Source: Blasia pusilla
Taxonomy: Eukaryota > Marchantiophyta > Marchantiopsida > Blasiales
Length of the DNA stretch: 64,000 nt
NCBI GenBank assembly: GCA_050084515.1
Contig: CM114271.1
Location: 35,526,001 to 35,590,000, forward strand
Reading direction: 5' to 3'
The notes under the pieces were generated by a model. The model saw nothing but the letters and a program-made list of their open reading frames with translations, was not told the origin of the DNA and did no database searches. Below are positions 11,101-21,765 of the stretch, piece after piece. Both the position numbers and the translations under genes were made by a program. Each line of letters starts with the position of its first letter. The stretch's first letter is position 1.

Positions 11101-12080
11101 TGAGTCAGTCAGTTTGACCCTGATTAGACACAAAACTAGAACACCAGATCAAAACTAAAAACTACTCAATTATAATTTTCCTGCAGGACTCCAGAGCATT
11201 TGTTGTTGGGAGCGTTTGCGGGTGCTATCGCTGCTACTTGTACTATGCCAGTAAGAATTGCTGAACGTGATGCTTTGCCCTTAGCTCGGAGATCCAGTTA
11301 GTGGATGGTTGAATTGTCTCCCCACCTCATGTGTCCAATCTTCTCTAGCGTCGTTGCTCTGTCCCATAACTTCTTCTGATTCCATAACTTCATGGAAACT
11401 TTCATTACAACACATCAGCAAGTTTATATCTGATGGCTTCCTATTGTGTTCAGTTCATATATCTTACTGAATACTAACTGGGTGTCGTATGGCAGCTCGA
11501 TCTTGTGAAAACTCGCCAACAATGTGGAATGTCACAGAGCATTCCCACCATTGTGCTTTCAGTCCTCCACGAGAAGGGTGTAGGTGGCTTGTTCACTGGT
11601 CTGGTAAGTTATCCATCACGATTTCTGGCAGACCTGGTGTTGACGGTGCTTTTCTATCTCTTCATAATAAGTAGTCCCTGTAGATTTAGTTCCCAGAGCT
11701 TCTCCCCATAGCTGTGATTGCTGGCCTTCCAACTTTGATGCACTTAGTAAACCAGACTTGGAATATACTCCCATTAAATTAGAATTCTGGTTTTTGGTGT
11801 GGCCGTTTTAACACAGCAATAAATTACAGCACAGTGAATTTCCATTTATTCTCTTTCTATTTTGAAACCCTTCTTGGTAAATTTGTCCATCACCACATGC
11901 CTACTGTGCAAAGCCGTATGTGATAACTGTTGCACTGATAATACTGTTTTCCTTCCTGAGAATCCGGGTCACGTTTTCATGATGTCCCTTTCGGTGCTGG
12001 TGCAGGGATCACGGATGTTGCACGTGTCCCTTATGTCAGCCCTCTTCTTCAGTCTATTTGAGTACTGCAAGCTGGTATAA
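8192..12080 (+). CDS. mitochondrial carrier family (SLC25) protein, SAM-carrier-like
   Basis: Exons 8192-8584, 9253-9478, 9598-9698, 9863-9914, 10130-10233, 10648-10709, 11187-11250, 11496-11603 and 12006-12080 join in phase to about 394 residues with GT-AG introns. The last ~280 residues form three carrier repeats, each with the PX(D/E)XX(K/R) signature: PVDTVK (136-141), PADTLK (242-247) and PLDLVK (334-339). Repeats 2 and 3 also show YRG- and FTG-type motifs after their signatures. Carriers of this fold exchange solutes across the inner mitochondrial or plastid envelope. The P-DT-K and HPVDTVKTR context is closest to the S-adenosylmethionine-carrier group, but the substrate is an inference. 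The first ~110 residues are an unrecognised extension. I start at the first in-frame ATG (8192) after the upstream stop. The end is uncertain: TAA at 12078, or splicing from 12074 to an exon at 12948. Confidence 0.8.
8575..9110 (+). repeat. tandem repeats of the splice-donor region in carrier intron 1
   Basis: The exon 1 donor context GTGTCCCAG|GTACTACTAC at 8585 recurs at 8738 (GTGTCTCAG|GTACTAC) and 8914 (GTGTCCCAG|GTACTAC), and in decayed form near 9031. Each copy is followed by a CTA/CTACCA microsatellite, a GACTA-GATCAACACTAT-type block and TCTCCCACT. The unit is about 120-180 bp. Confidence 0.75.
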
Positions 12081-12406
12081 TTGCAGTACACCTGTTCTCT
12101 TCTCTTCTCTTCCTGTAAAAGTCACCATCGGATAAGAGTGGGAGTGGAATGTAAGTGGTTACTACTTACTGAGGGGACCCATAAAGTAGTGGGTGGCTTG
12201 AAGAGAGATGTTGACTTAGTTGCTTTTGAAGTCCACGGGAAGCCTTGTTGTCGAGCTTCTGGGACCTTTCCATCGCATCAGATCCATCCGTCGGACACCT
12301 TTCATCACCAAATGTCATGGAGTAGTCTTTTTTCCACGGGGTTCATGTGTTTAGGGGTCGCACTCTTTTCAACTCTTCATTTTGCAGCGAGGGAGTCGGT
12401 ACAGGC

Positions 12407-12860
12407 TTTACGATTTGCAAGTCCAGAGAGATTGCACTCATCATTAAGCTACACATGTCGTAGCGTTGCAATCATAAATGAATCAGGGATATCCCTCATC
12501 GACTGCAGAGCTCATTATCTATTGTTTCTCTCAGCGCGAGAGTATCTACGGGTTCACTATCTGCAGGCTCGGAGAGATTACACTCTTCAAGCTATGCATG
12601 TCATAGGCTTGCAATCAGCGATCGGTCATGCAGACACACGGAGTTACTAAACAGGTTCACGATCTGCAGATTCAGAGACACCACACCAATTATGCTGTGC
12701 ATGTCGTAGGCTCGCAGTCAGCAATCCATTATGGATTTCCCTTGGAGCCTGTAGTGCTCATTAACTATAGCATCTCATAGCGAGAGAGTAACTACGGAAA
12801 GGTTCATGATCTGCAGGTTCAGCGAGACTACACTCATCATGTGCAGGTCTTATCTCACAA
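12407..12860 (+). repeat. degenerate tandem repeat (about 4 copies of up to ~150 bp)
   Basis: Copies begin near 12407, 12549, 12653 and 12801. Each shares GGTTCACGATCTGCAGGTTC-like text, GAGAGA-TACACTCATCA, CATGTCGTAGGCTTGCAATCAG and, in full copies, CTCATTA-CTAT with GCGAGAGAGTA-CTACGG. The second copy has an internal deletion. Confidence 0.7.
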
Positions 12861-12947
12861 TGAGCCATAGTTTAAAGGAAGCGAGAAAGCAATCACGGAA
12901 AAAACTTAGTTGCATTAAATTCGTGTAATCCAACTAACTATGTGCAG

Positions 12948-13130
12948 GTTCTGCGCGGCAGGTACTCAAGCCCGGCAGGGATCCCCACGACAAACTTTTC
13001 CTACCAAAGATTTGGATCAAGAGACGCGACAAGATCTGGAAGAGGCAATTTGTGTATACTGGGTAGCGGCCTGATCCACTACATCGGTGAGGAGCCAGAT
13101 CTACGAAGAGGCAAGAGAAGACCACTATAG
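12948..13130 (+). other. possible alternative last exon of the carrier gene
   Basis: TGTGCAG at 12941-12947 is a good acceptor. Spliced from a GT at 12075 it would extend the carrier in phase by 61 residues (starting VLRGRYSSPAG) to a TAG at 13128. I cannot recognise the added sequence. Two other frames here are also open, so this could instead be 3' untranslated sequence. Confidence 0.3.
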
Positions 13131-14502
13131 GTCGTCGAGTAAGGTGACTAGTCCGACCTCCCCCGTCCGCCATAGCTTCTCGATTTGGACCTAAAATGTA
13201 CTTGCAAAAGATCTTGCGAGTCCATTTTGGCTCTAAAGACTTGTAATCTTCAGAAACACCGTCAGAATCTCAATCGCATCTCTCTCAGGACTAACGAAAT
13301 TTGCGATGCGTTGCGCAGACAACGTACCAGTCTGGTATCACTGAGAAAGCCTGGATGCCACAAGATCGTCGCGCGTGGAGTCGGCGCATCAGATGAACCT
13401 CCAAAGTGGCGATCCGTCGGAGCTTCACAGGGAGTCAGTCAGTATACTGGTCATCCAATCGGTAGCGATTCTTTCGTATGGACAGTTGTTCATCTTCATC
13501 GTTTGTGTGCAGCCCATCAAGCAAAGAGGACAAGTTTTGCTCTCAACCACAAGCACATGACATAATCTTGAACCCTGAAGATTGGATAATTGTATTATAG
13601 TGCGGAGCGGCTCCCTATACACTTCAGGAGTAATGATGTATATAGCATTATATGATTTTTTTATAGCATACAATATGTTTATATGTATTTTTAGAGTCCA
13701 ATGTCACTTGGATGTACATTATATTATTTTATTATTCTTTTATAAAATGAAAAAATATGATTATATATATATCTTTTGAGTGGATTATATTGTTGATGCA
13801 TGATTCTGTTCCATCTGCTAGTGGGCAACAAATGCTATGCATGAGAGTGAAAGGATTATTTATGTTCTGCTCAACAAATTTGTCTTCTTGTCCGAAAAAA
13901 TATACTCACATGTCAAGGAAAGAGACGTTTGTAAATCAACAAAGTGCTTTTCAATAATAATTTATATTATAATTCGAGGAAGAGGATATTATTTTATTTA
14001 GTAGTTCCCTTCCCAAAGAAGAAGCCCTCTTTTAAAAGGAAGTCTCTTCTAAAATAGCGAAACATTTGAAAATAATGGATGAAATTGATATCCAAAACTT
14101 TGGTAAATAAATCTAAAGATCATGTTTGCCAATCATTTTTTACATTTCAAACTTGATAAATAACTTATCCCATAATATATTTGCCAATTCAATAGTAGTC
14201 AGAAGTTCATTCATGCATTGCACTAGCACCAACTAGTGGTTCGATACTAATGCGGAAGATATCTTTGATTTATTGCAAACAAATCAAAGATATCAAATCA
14301 AATTGGATAATGCCATGAAAGTGGGATGGGGCATCTATATTATTGTTAGGAACGGGCCTCTTAACATTAGACATCTCTTGGTGAGATACATACTCTGATT
14401 TACCAAAGTATTTACCAAATTGCTCATGATTAGCCCAGGCATCCACTAGTTATCTGCATTATAATGCTCGACTTTATATGCACATGTTTGAATTGATTCA
14501 TA
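13131..14502. other. intergenic DNA, unassigned open frames
   Basis: 13185-13565 has two overlapping plus-strand frames. One has a hydrophobic stretch near its end (SILVIQSVAILSYGQLFIFI). Neither is recognised. From about 13620 the sequence becomes strongly AT-rich with no gene. Confidence 0.4.
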
Positions 14503-14712
14503 CTAGCCGTTCTCTTGCTATGCATGGGTGAAAGATTAGCCCAAGAAGACAAAAGCTTGGGTGTTTACATGCTTTTGCTTGCATGAAAGAGCGATTTGTG
14601 TCAATTAACTAGAGGCGAAAAAAATAGGTGTCGTAAGGAGGGATGACACCCTCTATAAGGGACACCCCCTATAAGGGGTCAAGGGCATTCTCCCACAATA
14701 ATATATATCAGA
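14503..14712 (-). mobile_element. short non-autonomous Helitron, decayed (210 bp)
   Basis: On the minus strand the 5' end is A|TCTGATATATATATTATTG at 14712 and continues into GGGAGAATGCC, matching the family's GGGAGAGTGCC. The 3' end is CTAG at 14506-14503 followed by T. The 3' hairpin is eroded (CACCCATGCATAGCAAGAG). The length equals the 2003-2212 copy. Confidence 0.6.
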
Positions 14713-15389
14713 TGTTTAAAATAAATGAATTTGAATACATGAGGATTTTTTTTATAGATTAAAATTTTAATTAATTTATATTGGAGTTAATGATTCTAAG
14801 TGTGCAATAAGATAAAAATGGCTAGATAAATCTTGAAATTAAATAATTTTTTTTCCATTAGTTCATATTTGATGGGAAAGGAAAATAAATGTTAATAGAG
14901 AAGGAGTATATATATTTTAAATTTTATGGAGAAATGGATTCCATTTAGGGGAATGCATGCAAATTAATGAAACTATTTAGGGGACTATATTTAAATTATA
15001 ATTGAAGAATAGAATCACTTAGAAGCATGGAATGTTATATTCTTCTAAGATTTAAAAAATATGTTCACACAAAATTAATTCATATTTGATACTTTGGGAA
15101 AGGAAAATAAATTTTATTTTTCATTAATTAAAATTAATTAATGATTTAGTTAGTTGATGTTATTTTCGTAGGAAGAATGGAAGGGGAAGAATAGATATTG
15201 TTTAAACTTTTATGGAGGAATTAAATTATTAAGGGGATTTGGTTATCATTTAAATATTAATTGAAGAGTAAAATTATATTTCTATTTTAATATTTAATAA
15301 ATAGAAATTATAATTCAATTTTGAAATGAAAAATATTTCTAAATCATTCAAAAATCAATTTTGTATGCAAGCATGGGTATGCTGACTAG
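14713..15389 (+). repeat. AT-rich repeat array, probable Helitron body
   Basis: About two copies of an AT-rich unit (~270 bp) that includes CATATTTGAT, GGGAAAGGAAAATAAAT, a GATGTTATTTT block, TTTATGGAGGAAT-AAATTATT and GATATTATTTAAAT-like text. The same unit occurs at 46490-47030, 47460-48170 and 60690-60960. The right end is GCATGGGTATGCTGACTAG at 15371-15389 followed by T, which resembles a decayed Helitron 3' end. Confidence 0.5.
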
Positions 15390-16192
15390 TAGAAATTTTT
15401 CATGCACTTTCTTTTCGTTCTAAGATTTTGTTTCATATGTATTTGCATACGAGGAGAATATAACATCCCATTTTATATTCTTCTCTTTAAATTGTATTGT
15501 CTTTTCTCTTCACCTCACCTTTCACATGTATTTGCAAATACTAGGCTTCATACTTAAGTAACATCCCATGTTATGTTTTCCTCTTTTAATTGTAAGTATT
15601 GCACATATAAGAAATATTTTCATATAGATTTTTCAGTGTATCTTATTAATTTTAATATGAAAATAAAATCCTATTGAAAATTATGAAAATTCCTTTATTT
15701 CAAATTAATTAGAATTAGATAAGCATTTGTTAATGTCTTTGTAAGCTTTTTCAAAATTGTATGGGGGAGAATGTAGACTTTGGAAAATAGTTTATGGATG
15801 GATTTCTTAAGTTGCCTCTATATCTCTTAGAAACTCTTATGTGTCTAAGCTCTATTAGGTGTCTCCTCTAACCCTTTACGCCGGTGTTGAAATTTCAACG
15901 TTGGTAGAAATCAGTTGTTCACAATTACTTTCAGTTATTAGCCAGTCAAGGTCATTGGGACACTAGGCCATTTCTGCGCCCAAAATTTTTGGGAGGAAAA
16001 AACTCGCGATTCTCTAGGATCTCCACAACGAGACGTGCATAGGATAAATAAGGTTAACAACTACAGGGCGATCTGCTAGGCAAACGTCGTTTCAAACAAT
16101 GTTTTGGGAAATCCGAGATAACAAGTGAACCTTTGTGGTTGAAATTGAAAATTTTTGTTTCATTTTGAAATTGTCGGCCTTACAAAAACCGA
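15390..16192. other. AT-rich intergenic DNA, nothing recognised
   Basis: No open frame of interest and no RNA gene recognised. Confidence 0.45.
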
Positions 16193-16345
16193 TTAGTTAG
16201 GATCTGTAGAGACCGTTCGATGCACGGCCTTTCATTAATAACTTCTTTCTCTTTACCAATTTTTAGACCCCATTAAGGTGACAAAAGTATTTTTGAAGGA
16301 AGTTTAGTGACACCACTGAAGTAGCTTCATAAAACTTCCTCTAAT
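16193..16345 (-). mobile_element. Helitron fragment related to the copy at 40209
   Basis: The minus strand matches the 40209-40362 element: GTGTCACTAAA, TCAAAAATACTTTT, GGGGTCT-AAAATTGGTAAAGAG and a hairpin GGCCGTGCATCGAACGGTC. It ends in CTAA followed by T near 16193. The 5' side is eroded. Confidence 0.5.
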
Positions 16346-16970
16346 TGGACTTTAGTAACTTGTTCTTAGAGGGTTTCTGCAAACCGATTGCAAGAGCAGT
16401 GTTTCCGACCCAACAATACCGGCAATAGGGCGTCTAAAAACTTGCCATAACGTTGGACGTCTGAAGCCATAATTTGTTAAACAGTCAAATGCCGCCCTTG
16501 GGTGCGGGATATTGTTAGGGGTGGACGCACACCTCCTACGACTAGACGTCCAAGACGGGTCTGCGTGTTTTTAGGTCACACGCTCTCATAATTACGGAAT
16601 CAAACAAGATTGATGCTCATACATAAATGGAACCCCTGCCTATTTTATGGTCAAATGCTTGAAGGACGTAAACAAATTAAGTCCTCCAAGTGAGACGCCC
16701 TAATATAGCGGGTCCCACGGAAAACTCCCCTTTAGTTTTTCTCAAATTCAGAAAAACTCACTTTATTAGAAAAGCAAACTTGAAAAGGAACAAGTTGGGT
16801 ATGAATTGCAAAACAGCTGAAGAGCCCAGAACTCCACTCTTGAGCTGCTGCCCAACCCCTTCGCATCTGACTAGAAGCCTGCCGAGAACTTGGGTTTCCA
16901 TTGCCGGCTTGGAGCTGAGAAAATGTGAAATCTGTTCGAGTCGTGCCTTGGATAATTGTATCTTTTTTCC
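16346..16970. other. 5' flank of the aldolase-like gene
   Basis: Non-coding sequence leading to the start codon at 16971. The ORF beginning near 16690 has no recognisable similarity and overlaps the real exon in another frame. Confidence 0.4.
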
Positions 16971-19900
16971 ATGGCCGTGCACTCGGTGTGGCAGGGTCTC
17001 ACTGCCAAGGTGACAAGTCCCAATGTGGTTGCCACAAATTGTAGGCTCAATGCGGCTGTCTTACTTGCAAGGATGCAGGGGACGGGGCAGGCAACAGGTC
17101 TGCTTTCAGCTGTGAAACCGTCTTGGAAGAAAGGGGTTGATGGACAGTGCAGATGGTGGTGCACTTCCAGCTCATGTTCTGGTAATCATTCGGCGACTGT
17201 GTGTATGGGAATGGAAGATGATAGCAAGTCTTCATCTGTCCTGCAAGCGAGCTTGCAAGAAATGCGCAGATCAGGTGTCATCGCCTGCTTGAGAACTTCT
17301 AGGTATGTATGCCAGCAATATCTCTTCAAGCTGCCGCGAATTTGAACAATTTGGGGGATGTGGTCGCAGAGTTCTACGGAAACATACAGATTAACATATT
17401 GTGCTTCTTCCGATTTGTTTTCCAGTTGTTAGTAGACCAATTGGCAGAAGTCAGATGATTGGAGTCGTAAGTTGGCTGAAAGTCGGTGTCATTCTCTGGA
17501 TTTCAGGGTACAATTGTCAGCCACTGCGGCCATTTGCTCGCAAGATCGGGCTGCTTTGTTTGTCCTCCCATAAAGGCTATGCCTGAACCCTAAACGCTCT
17601 TGCTCGTAAATAATTTCAACCTCAAATGTGCTGAAGAACTTGTATCCCCAATCAGCAGATGCCGTGACCTTTGTTGGGGTTCAGGGTTTAAGATTCCCAT
17701 AGTTTCCTTGGATGTTCGGTTCACTGAGCTGGGTTCCATAGGAGTCTGGATTCTCAGGGAGAGCTCTTGAGGTCTGGAAGTAAGGTTGGGGATAAGGCTG
17801 GGAAGCGTAACTAATGATCAATATTTTTCGGTCGCAGTGCAGATTTAGCGTTGGATGCAGCTCGTGCAGCCCTCGATGGCGGGATTAATGTGGTCTGCTC
17901 TGGTGCCTTACTGAAATTTTTTTCCTTCCATAGGGTGAAGACGAGGTGCATTTTGCTTTCTTGGAGGGACTCCTCTCTATCAAATTCTTGCCATGAAAGG
18001 ATTCTCACAGTCCATCCTACTTCTTTGGATCTAAACAGCTTGAGGTCACTATGACAACTCCATCAGCTGCAGAGGTACTGGAGAGCTGCTTCCGGAGAGC
18101 CCTAGTCAATTGAAGTGGTGCATGTGGATCAAGGCTGTTAGAACGGATTCGAAACTTAGCAATATGCCCTTATACAGTAGCAATATCAACTGAAGGGATT
18201 GCAATCATACACAAAGTCAACAGAAAGGATTGCAATCGTACACTCTAGTAAAGTCCATTTTCAATCATTCGGAGAGAGGGGTTTTGATGGTCACCATAGA
18301 TATATAATCGATAGGAGTCAATCCTTTAAGACGTTGAATGTGGTCTTTGATCTTCTCCTTTGTCTACCAAATGGGCTATTCGTAGCAATAAGGGAGAAAA
18401 GTGGAGATAGTGTTCACTCTTTCCATCAAGTGCTTTCACTGGAAGAATGTACTCCAATGCCGGTTCTGAGAGTTGTGCTTGATATTACAGGTTATAAAAG
18501 TTCTTGTGCAAGAGTATCCATCAGCTCTGATTGGGGTAAAGGAGGCTTCCTTCCCAAATTTTGATACCAAGTATGGTGTAGTTCAGAATCAGGTGGCTTT
18601 GACAGTTTGAAAGTTTTTGCTGCAGAATAGGAGAAGCTCAAGTGTGCTTGATAGGCCTCTTGTAACTTGTTTGCCTTGATCCAGGCTGGTACTGTTTTGT
18701 CGATGCAACAAGCCCAGATGGCTAAAAATGCTGGAGCCAAGTTTCTGATGAGTCCTGTGATGGTGAAGGTTTGTATATGGCCACACTAGATAAATCCGTT
18801 GGAGAGAGTCATGCCTATGAACTGGTGGCACTCACAGGGAGAAAGGATGCACTTATTCATCCGTGTCTAAAGTCTATCTTGTATGTGAGTGGGATCTTGG
18901 AGTTTGAGAAGGCACTTAATTTCACAGTTGTTTTACATCATGTTACGAATTCGAGTAGATGGTCTCCAATTCACCTGAGAGATGGGTTGGTAGATATGCT
19001 GGATTGAATCTGCCCATTCTTTTTCTTACCTCTTTCCGGTTGTCTTTAGGAAATGGTGCTTGCGCACAAAGATGGACCAGTGCTGTTTATTCCTGGAGCT
19101 ATGACACCTACTGAGGTGCGGAGGCTCAGATTGCAAGCAGAATGGGAGCTTCACCTTCAATTTCTTTCACTAAGCTCGTTGTTGTATTTCTATCCTGGAA
19201 GTTGTGAGAATTTTGGTCTTTCTGGATGAGATTTCTTTCTCTAATCAGTGTAACCATGGATGTGTCCTCATAGGTTGTGGGTGCCTACAACTTGGGAGCT
19301 CTTGTGGTGAAGGTAACATCATAATATGTGCACTCTGGATTGTTGGTCTTTTTCCTTTTCGCCAGATTGCATTATTCCACCACAAATACCCGAGGCGAGC
19401 AATGAGGCTGCACAGCGATGGATAGGTTATAAGACTGCATGCAAAATCCAGATGGTCTTAATTTTCCTGATATTTCCTGTTTGTTCCTCCCTTCACGGTC
19501 TGTTTTTTGCCATTAACTTTATGTGACCTCTTTGGGTTAGATGGTACGTTTGAAAGGTTAGTGCAGTGTGCAGTGCTTGAGTTGATCTGGTGAAATACAT
19601 TACCCAATAAACACGTGCTTCTGCTGTAAGTTTCAGTTGACTTTCTTCTCTGACTCGAGAACAATCTTGATATTGCAGTTGTATCCCGTTGCTCTCATTG
19701 GAGGAGTTCGATTTGTGCAGGCTTTAAGTAGACCACTGGCTTATATTCCTTTGATTGCTTCTAATGGGATTTCTCTAGGTGAGTACATGGGTGGACTTTG
19801 CTCGAATCATGTGCCCAATGTGAGGTATTAGTACCATCACATTAGATGGATTCCGATTGGTTGTTTGCAGAAAAGTTTGAGATTCCTCTTTGTATTGATG

Positions 19901-20063
19901 ATTGATTATGTTTTGGTAACTGCTGACAGATATGGTGGAGCCATATCTTACGGCTGGTGCAATGGCAGTGATACTATCTGATGCGGTTTTCGATAAATCA
20001 GCACTGGAGAGCAGGGATTTTGACAAAATAAAGCTTTGTGCACGTATGGCTATTTCCAAGTGA
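16971..20063 (+). CDS. KDPG/KHG aldolase-like protein, probably organellar
   Basis: Exons 16971-17302, 17838-17892, 18039-18074, 18491-18535, 18685-18768, 19050-19115, 19274-19312, 19679-19778 and 19930-20063 join in phase to 296 residues. The family cleaves 2-keto-3-deoxy-6-phosphogluconate to pyruvate and glyceraldehyde-3-phosphate. Residues ~1-95 are Ser/Ala/Arg-rich and poorly conserved, as expected for a transit peptide. The (beta/alpha)8 core follows: MRRSGVIACLR, the RAALDGGIN helix, LEVTMTTP with the catalytic Glu, GTVL, NAGAKFLMSPVM, LFIPGAMTPTE, and VVKLYP with the Schiff-base Lys, then GGVRFVQAL and IASNGIS. The arginine that follows the catalytic Glu motif in bacterial Eda (TLRT) is Thr here, so the exact substrate is inferred. 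Several exons are tiny (36, 39, 45 nt). Confidence 0.88.
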
Positions 20064-20997
20064 TGATGGAGCAGGGAAACATGGCTGAAACCTGTATAAC
20101 CACCGAGTAGATGTGTCACCGTTTGGCCGACTTTATTCCCCATCATGTGAGGGAGTTGATTGCATGGTGCTTGCACTCGTTTCTGCAATTCTTGTGCTTG
20201 AATATGACGACTGGCAACCAGCAACACTTCAGCTGAAAATTTTGCAGCAACCCTCAGGGACTGATTCCACAGGCAGCCCAGCAACCACGTTGCATGTGGC
20301 GATCCATGGTGGCGATCATTGCTGAAATTGCAACTCTGAGATCAGGAATAGAAGTTACTTTTTTATGATTTTCTATTACTTTGAAAAGTTACTTCTTTTA
20401 TCTGTAACTTTTCAAGCAAGCCAGGAGCTGTCCGATAAGAGGAAGAGGCTCTCTTATTCTCTTCACTACTTCTTGAGCTCCTAGACCAGCAAACTTCTTG
20501 AGTGCTGTCTCTCAGCATGGGTGGCTGACCTATTGTGAATGGAGGAGTGGATGTTTTGGAGGATCTAGTGCGGGAGGAGATAGTGTGCTGCTTAAAGAGG
20601 CATCAATTGTGTAGAGAATTTTTTCTTCCTGTAAGGAGGAAGGCGATGAGCAGTAGATCAATAAGATCTATCGCTCATAAAATTTCATTTTTTTGTAAAT
20701 ACAAAGTTCCTCTTTCTTATTTCTCATGTGGTAAGTTATTTTCATGTAGCTTTAATTTGCTGTGGTTTCTTGGATTGACTTGAACAAATTTGTTCTATTG
20801 TTAAAAGGAGGTTTGGATATTTTAGGGTTTATGGATGTTACAATCCTACTATTAAGGAGTTTTGCATGGGTAGAAACGTGTTTAATAAAATAATGTCATG
20901 GTATGAGATACTAGATTTGGCTCACCGCAAGTTTGGTGAGGCAATTCAAAATCTAGAAAGGGAAAATCAATTGGTACCATCATCCAAGGACACCAAT
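20064..20997. other. 3' flank of the aldolase-like gene, no further gene recognised
   Basis: Short unrecognised frames only (for example 20535-20783). Confidence 0.4.
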
Positions 20998-21038
20998 AGA
21001 GGACTAGAAGACGTGTCTCTCACGTCTTCTAGTCCTCT
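20998..21038. repeat. perfect 18-bp inverted repeat, 5-nt loop
   Basis: AGAGGACTAGAAGACGTG (20998-21015) and its exact reverse complement (21021-21038) flank the loop TCTCT. A further partial copy of the arm, TCTAGTCTTCTAGTCTC, follows at about 21055. Confidence 0.9.
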
Positions 21039-21429
21039 CTTGGTTTCGTTGGATCTAGTCTTCTAGTCTCTATACTCTCAAAGTTCTAGGAATCCATAGT
21101 TTGGAATGTAGAGCGAAGAAGTGAAGCTTAAGATGAAAAATATGGAAGAGTCCATGAATCGAATATTTCGAGAGGCAATAGACCAAGGGATTTTAGCCCT
21201 CATTTCATTTCCATACTCTGGGCATGAAAAAGGGTAAGACATCCAAAGTAGAGATTAATATATTATGGCCTTTCGCCATTCACCATGAATATATGATGAA
21301 GAGTCTTTGTGTATAAGGGTCAAGCATTCTCAAGGAAGGGATTTAGAAGTGAGAGTGGATTGATGTTGTGGAAGAAGACTTCACAACCTTGGAGAAGTGA
21401 GAAACTTTGGAACTACTTGATCTTCAAAA

Positions 21430-21765
21430 AGGTAAGAAAGGGATTGGAAGTGGATAGGTGTTGATAATAATGCGAAATTCTCATACGACTGTTAGTAGAT
21501 ACAAGGCCAAATGACTAGCCAAGAATTCTATACAAGGCCAAATGAGTAGCCAAGGATTCTAAGATATCCATTCTATTGACTAAAACTTGAGTGAGATTTG
21601 ATTTTGATCATCATCTATATTGATGATGTGATTTGGACTCATACCAATGAGCGTACGATGCAGAAGTTCTAAGTGCCACGGCAAATTGAGTTTGAATTGA
21701 AAGACTTGGGAGAATTCAAGTAATTTCTAGGTGTTTAGTTACTCTTGACACACTTTTTGAGCTCC
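21430..21765 (+). pseudogene. Ty1/copia reverse-transcriptase remnant
   Basis: The translation contains TVSRYKAK followed by a LAK segment (copia consensus T-SRYKARLVAKG), then IIIYIDDVIW (the RT active site, consensus YVDDLI) and FELKDLGEFK followed by FLGV (consensus F-MKDLG-FLG). Stops interrupt it at several points, and a short direct duplication (TACAAGGCCAAATGA with flanking text, near 21499 and 21531) inserts extra sequence. Gag, integrase and LTRs are not recognised here. Confidence 0.75.
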
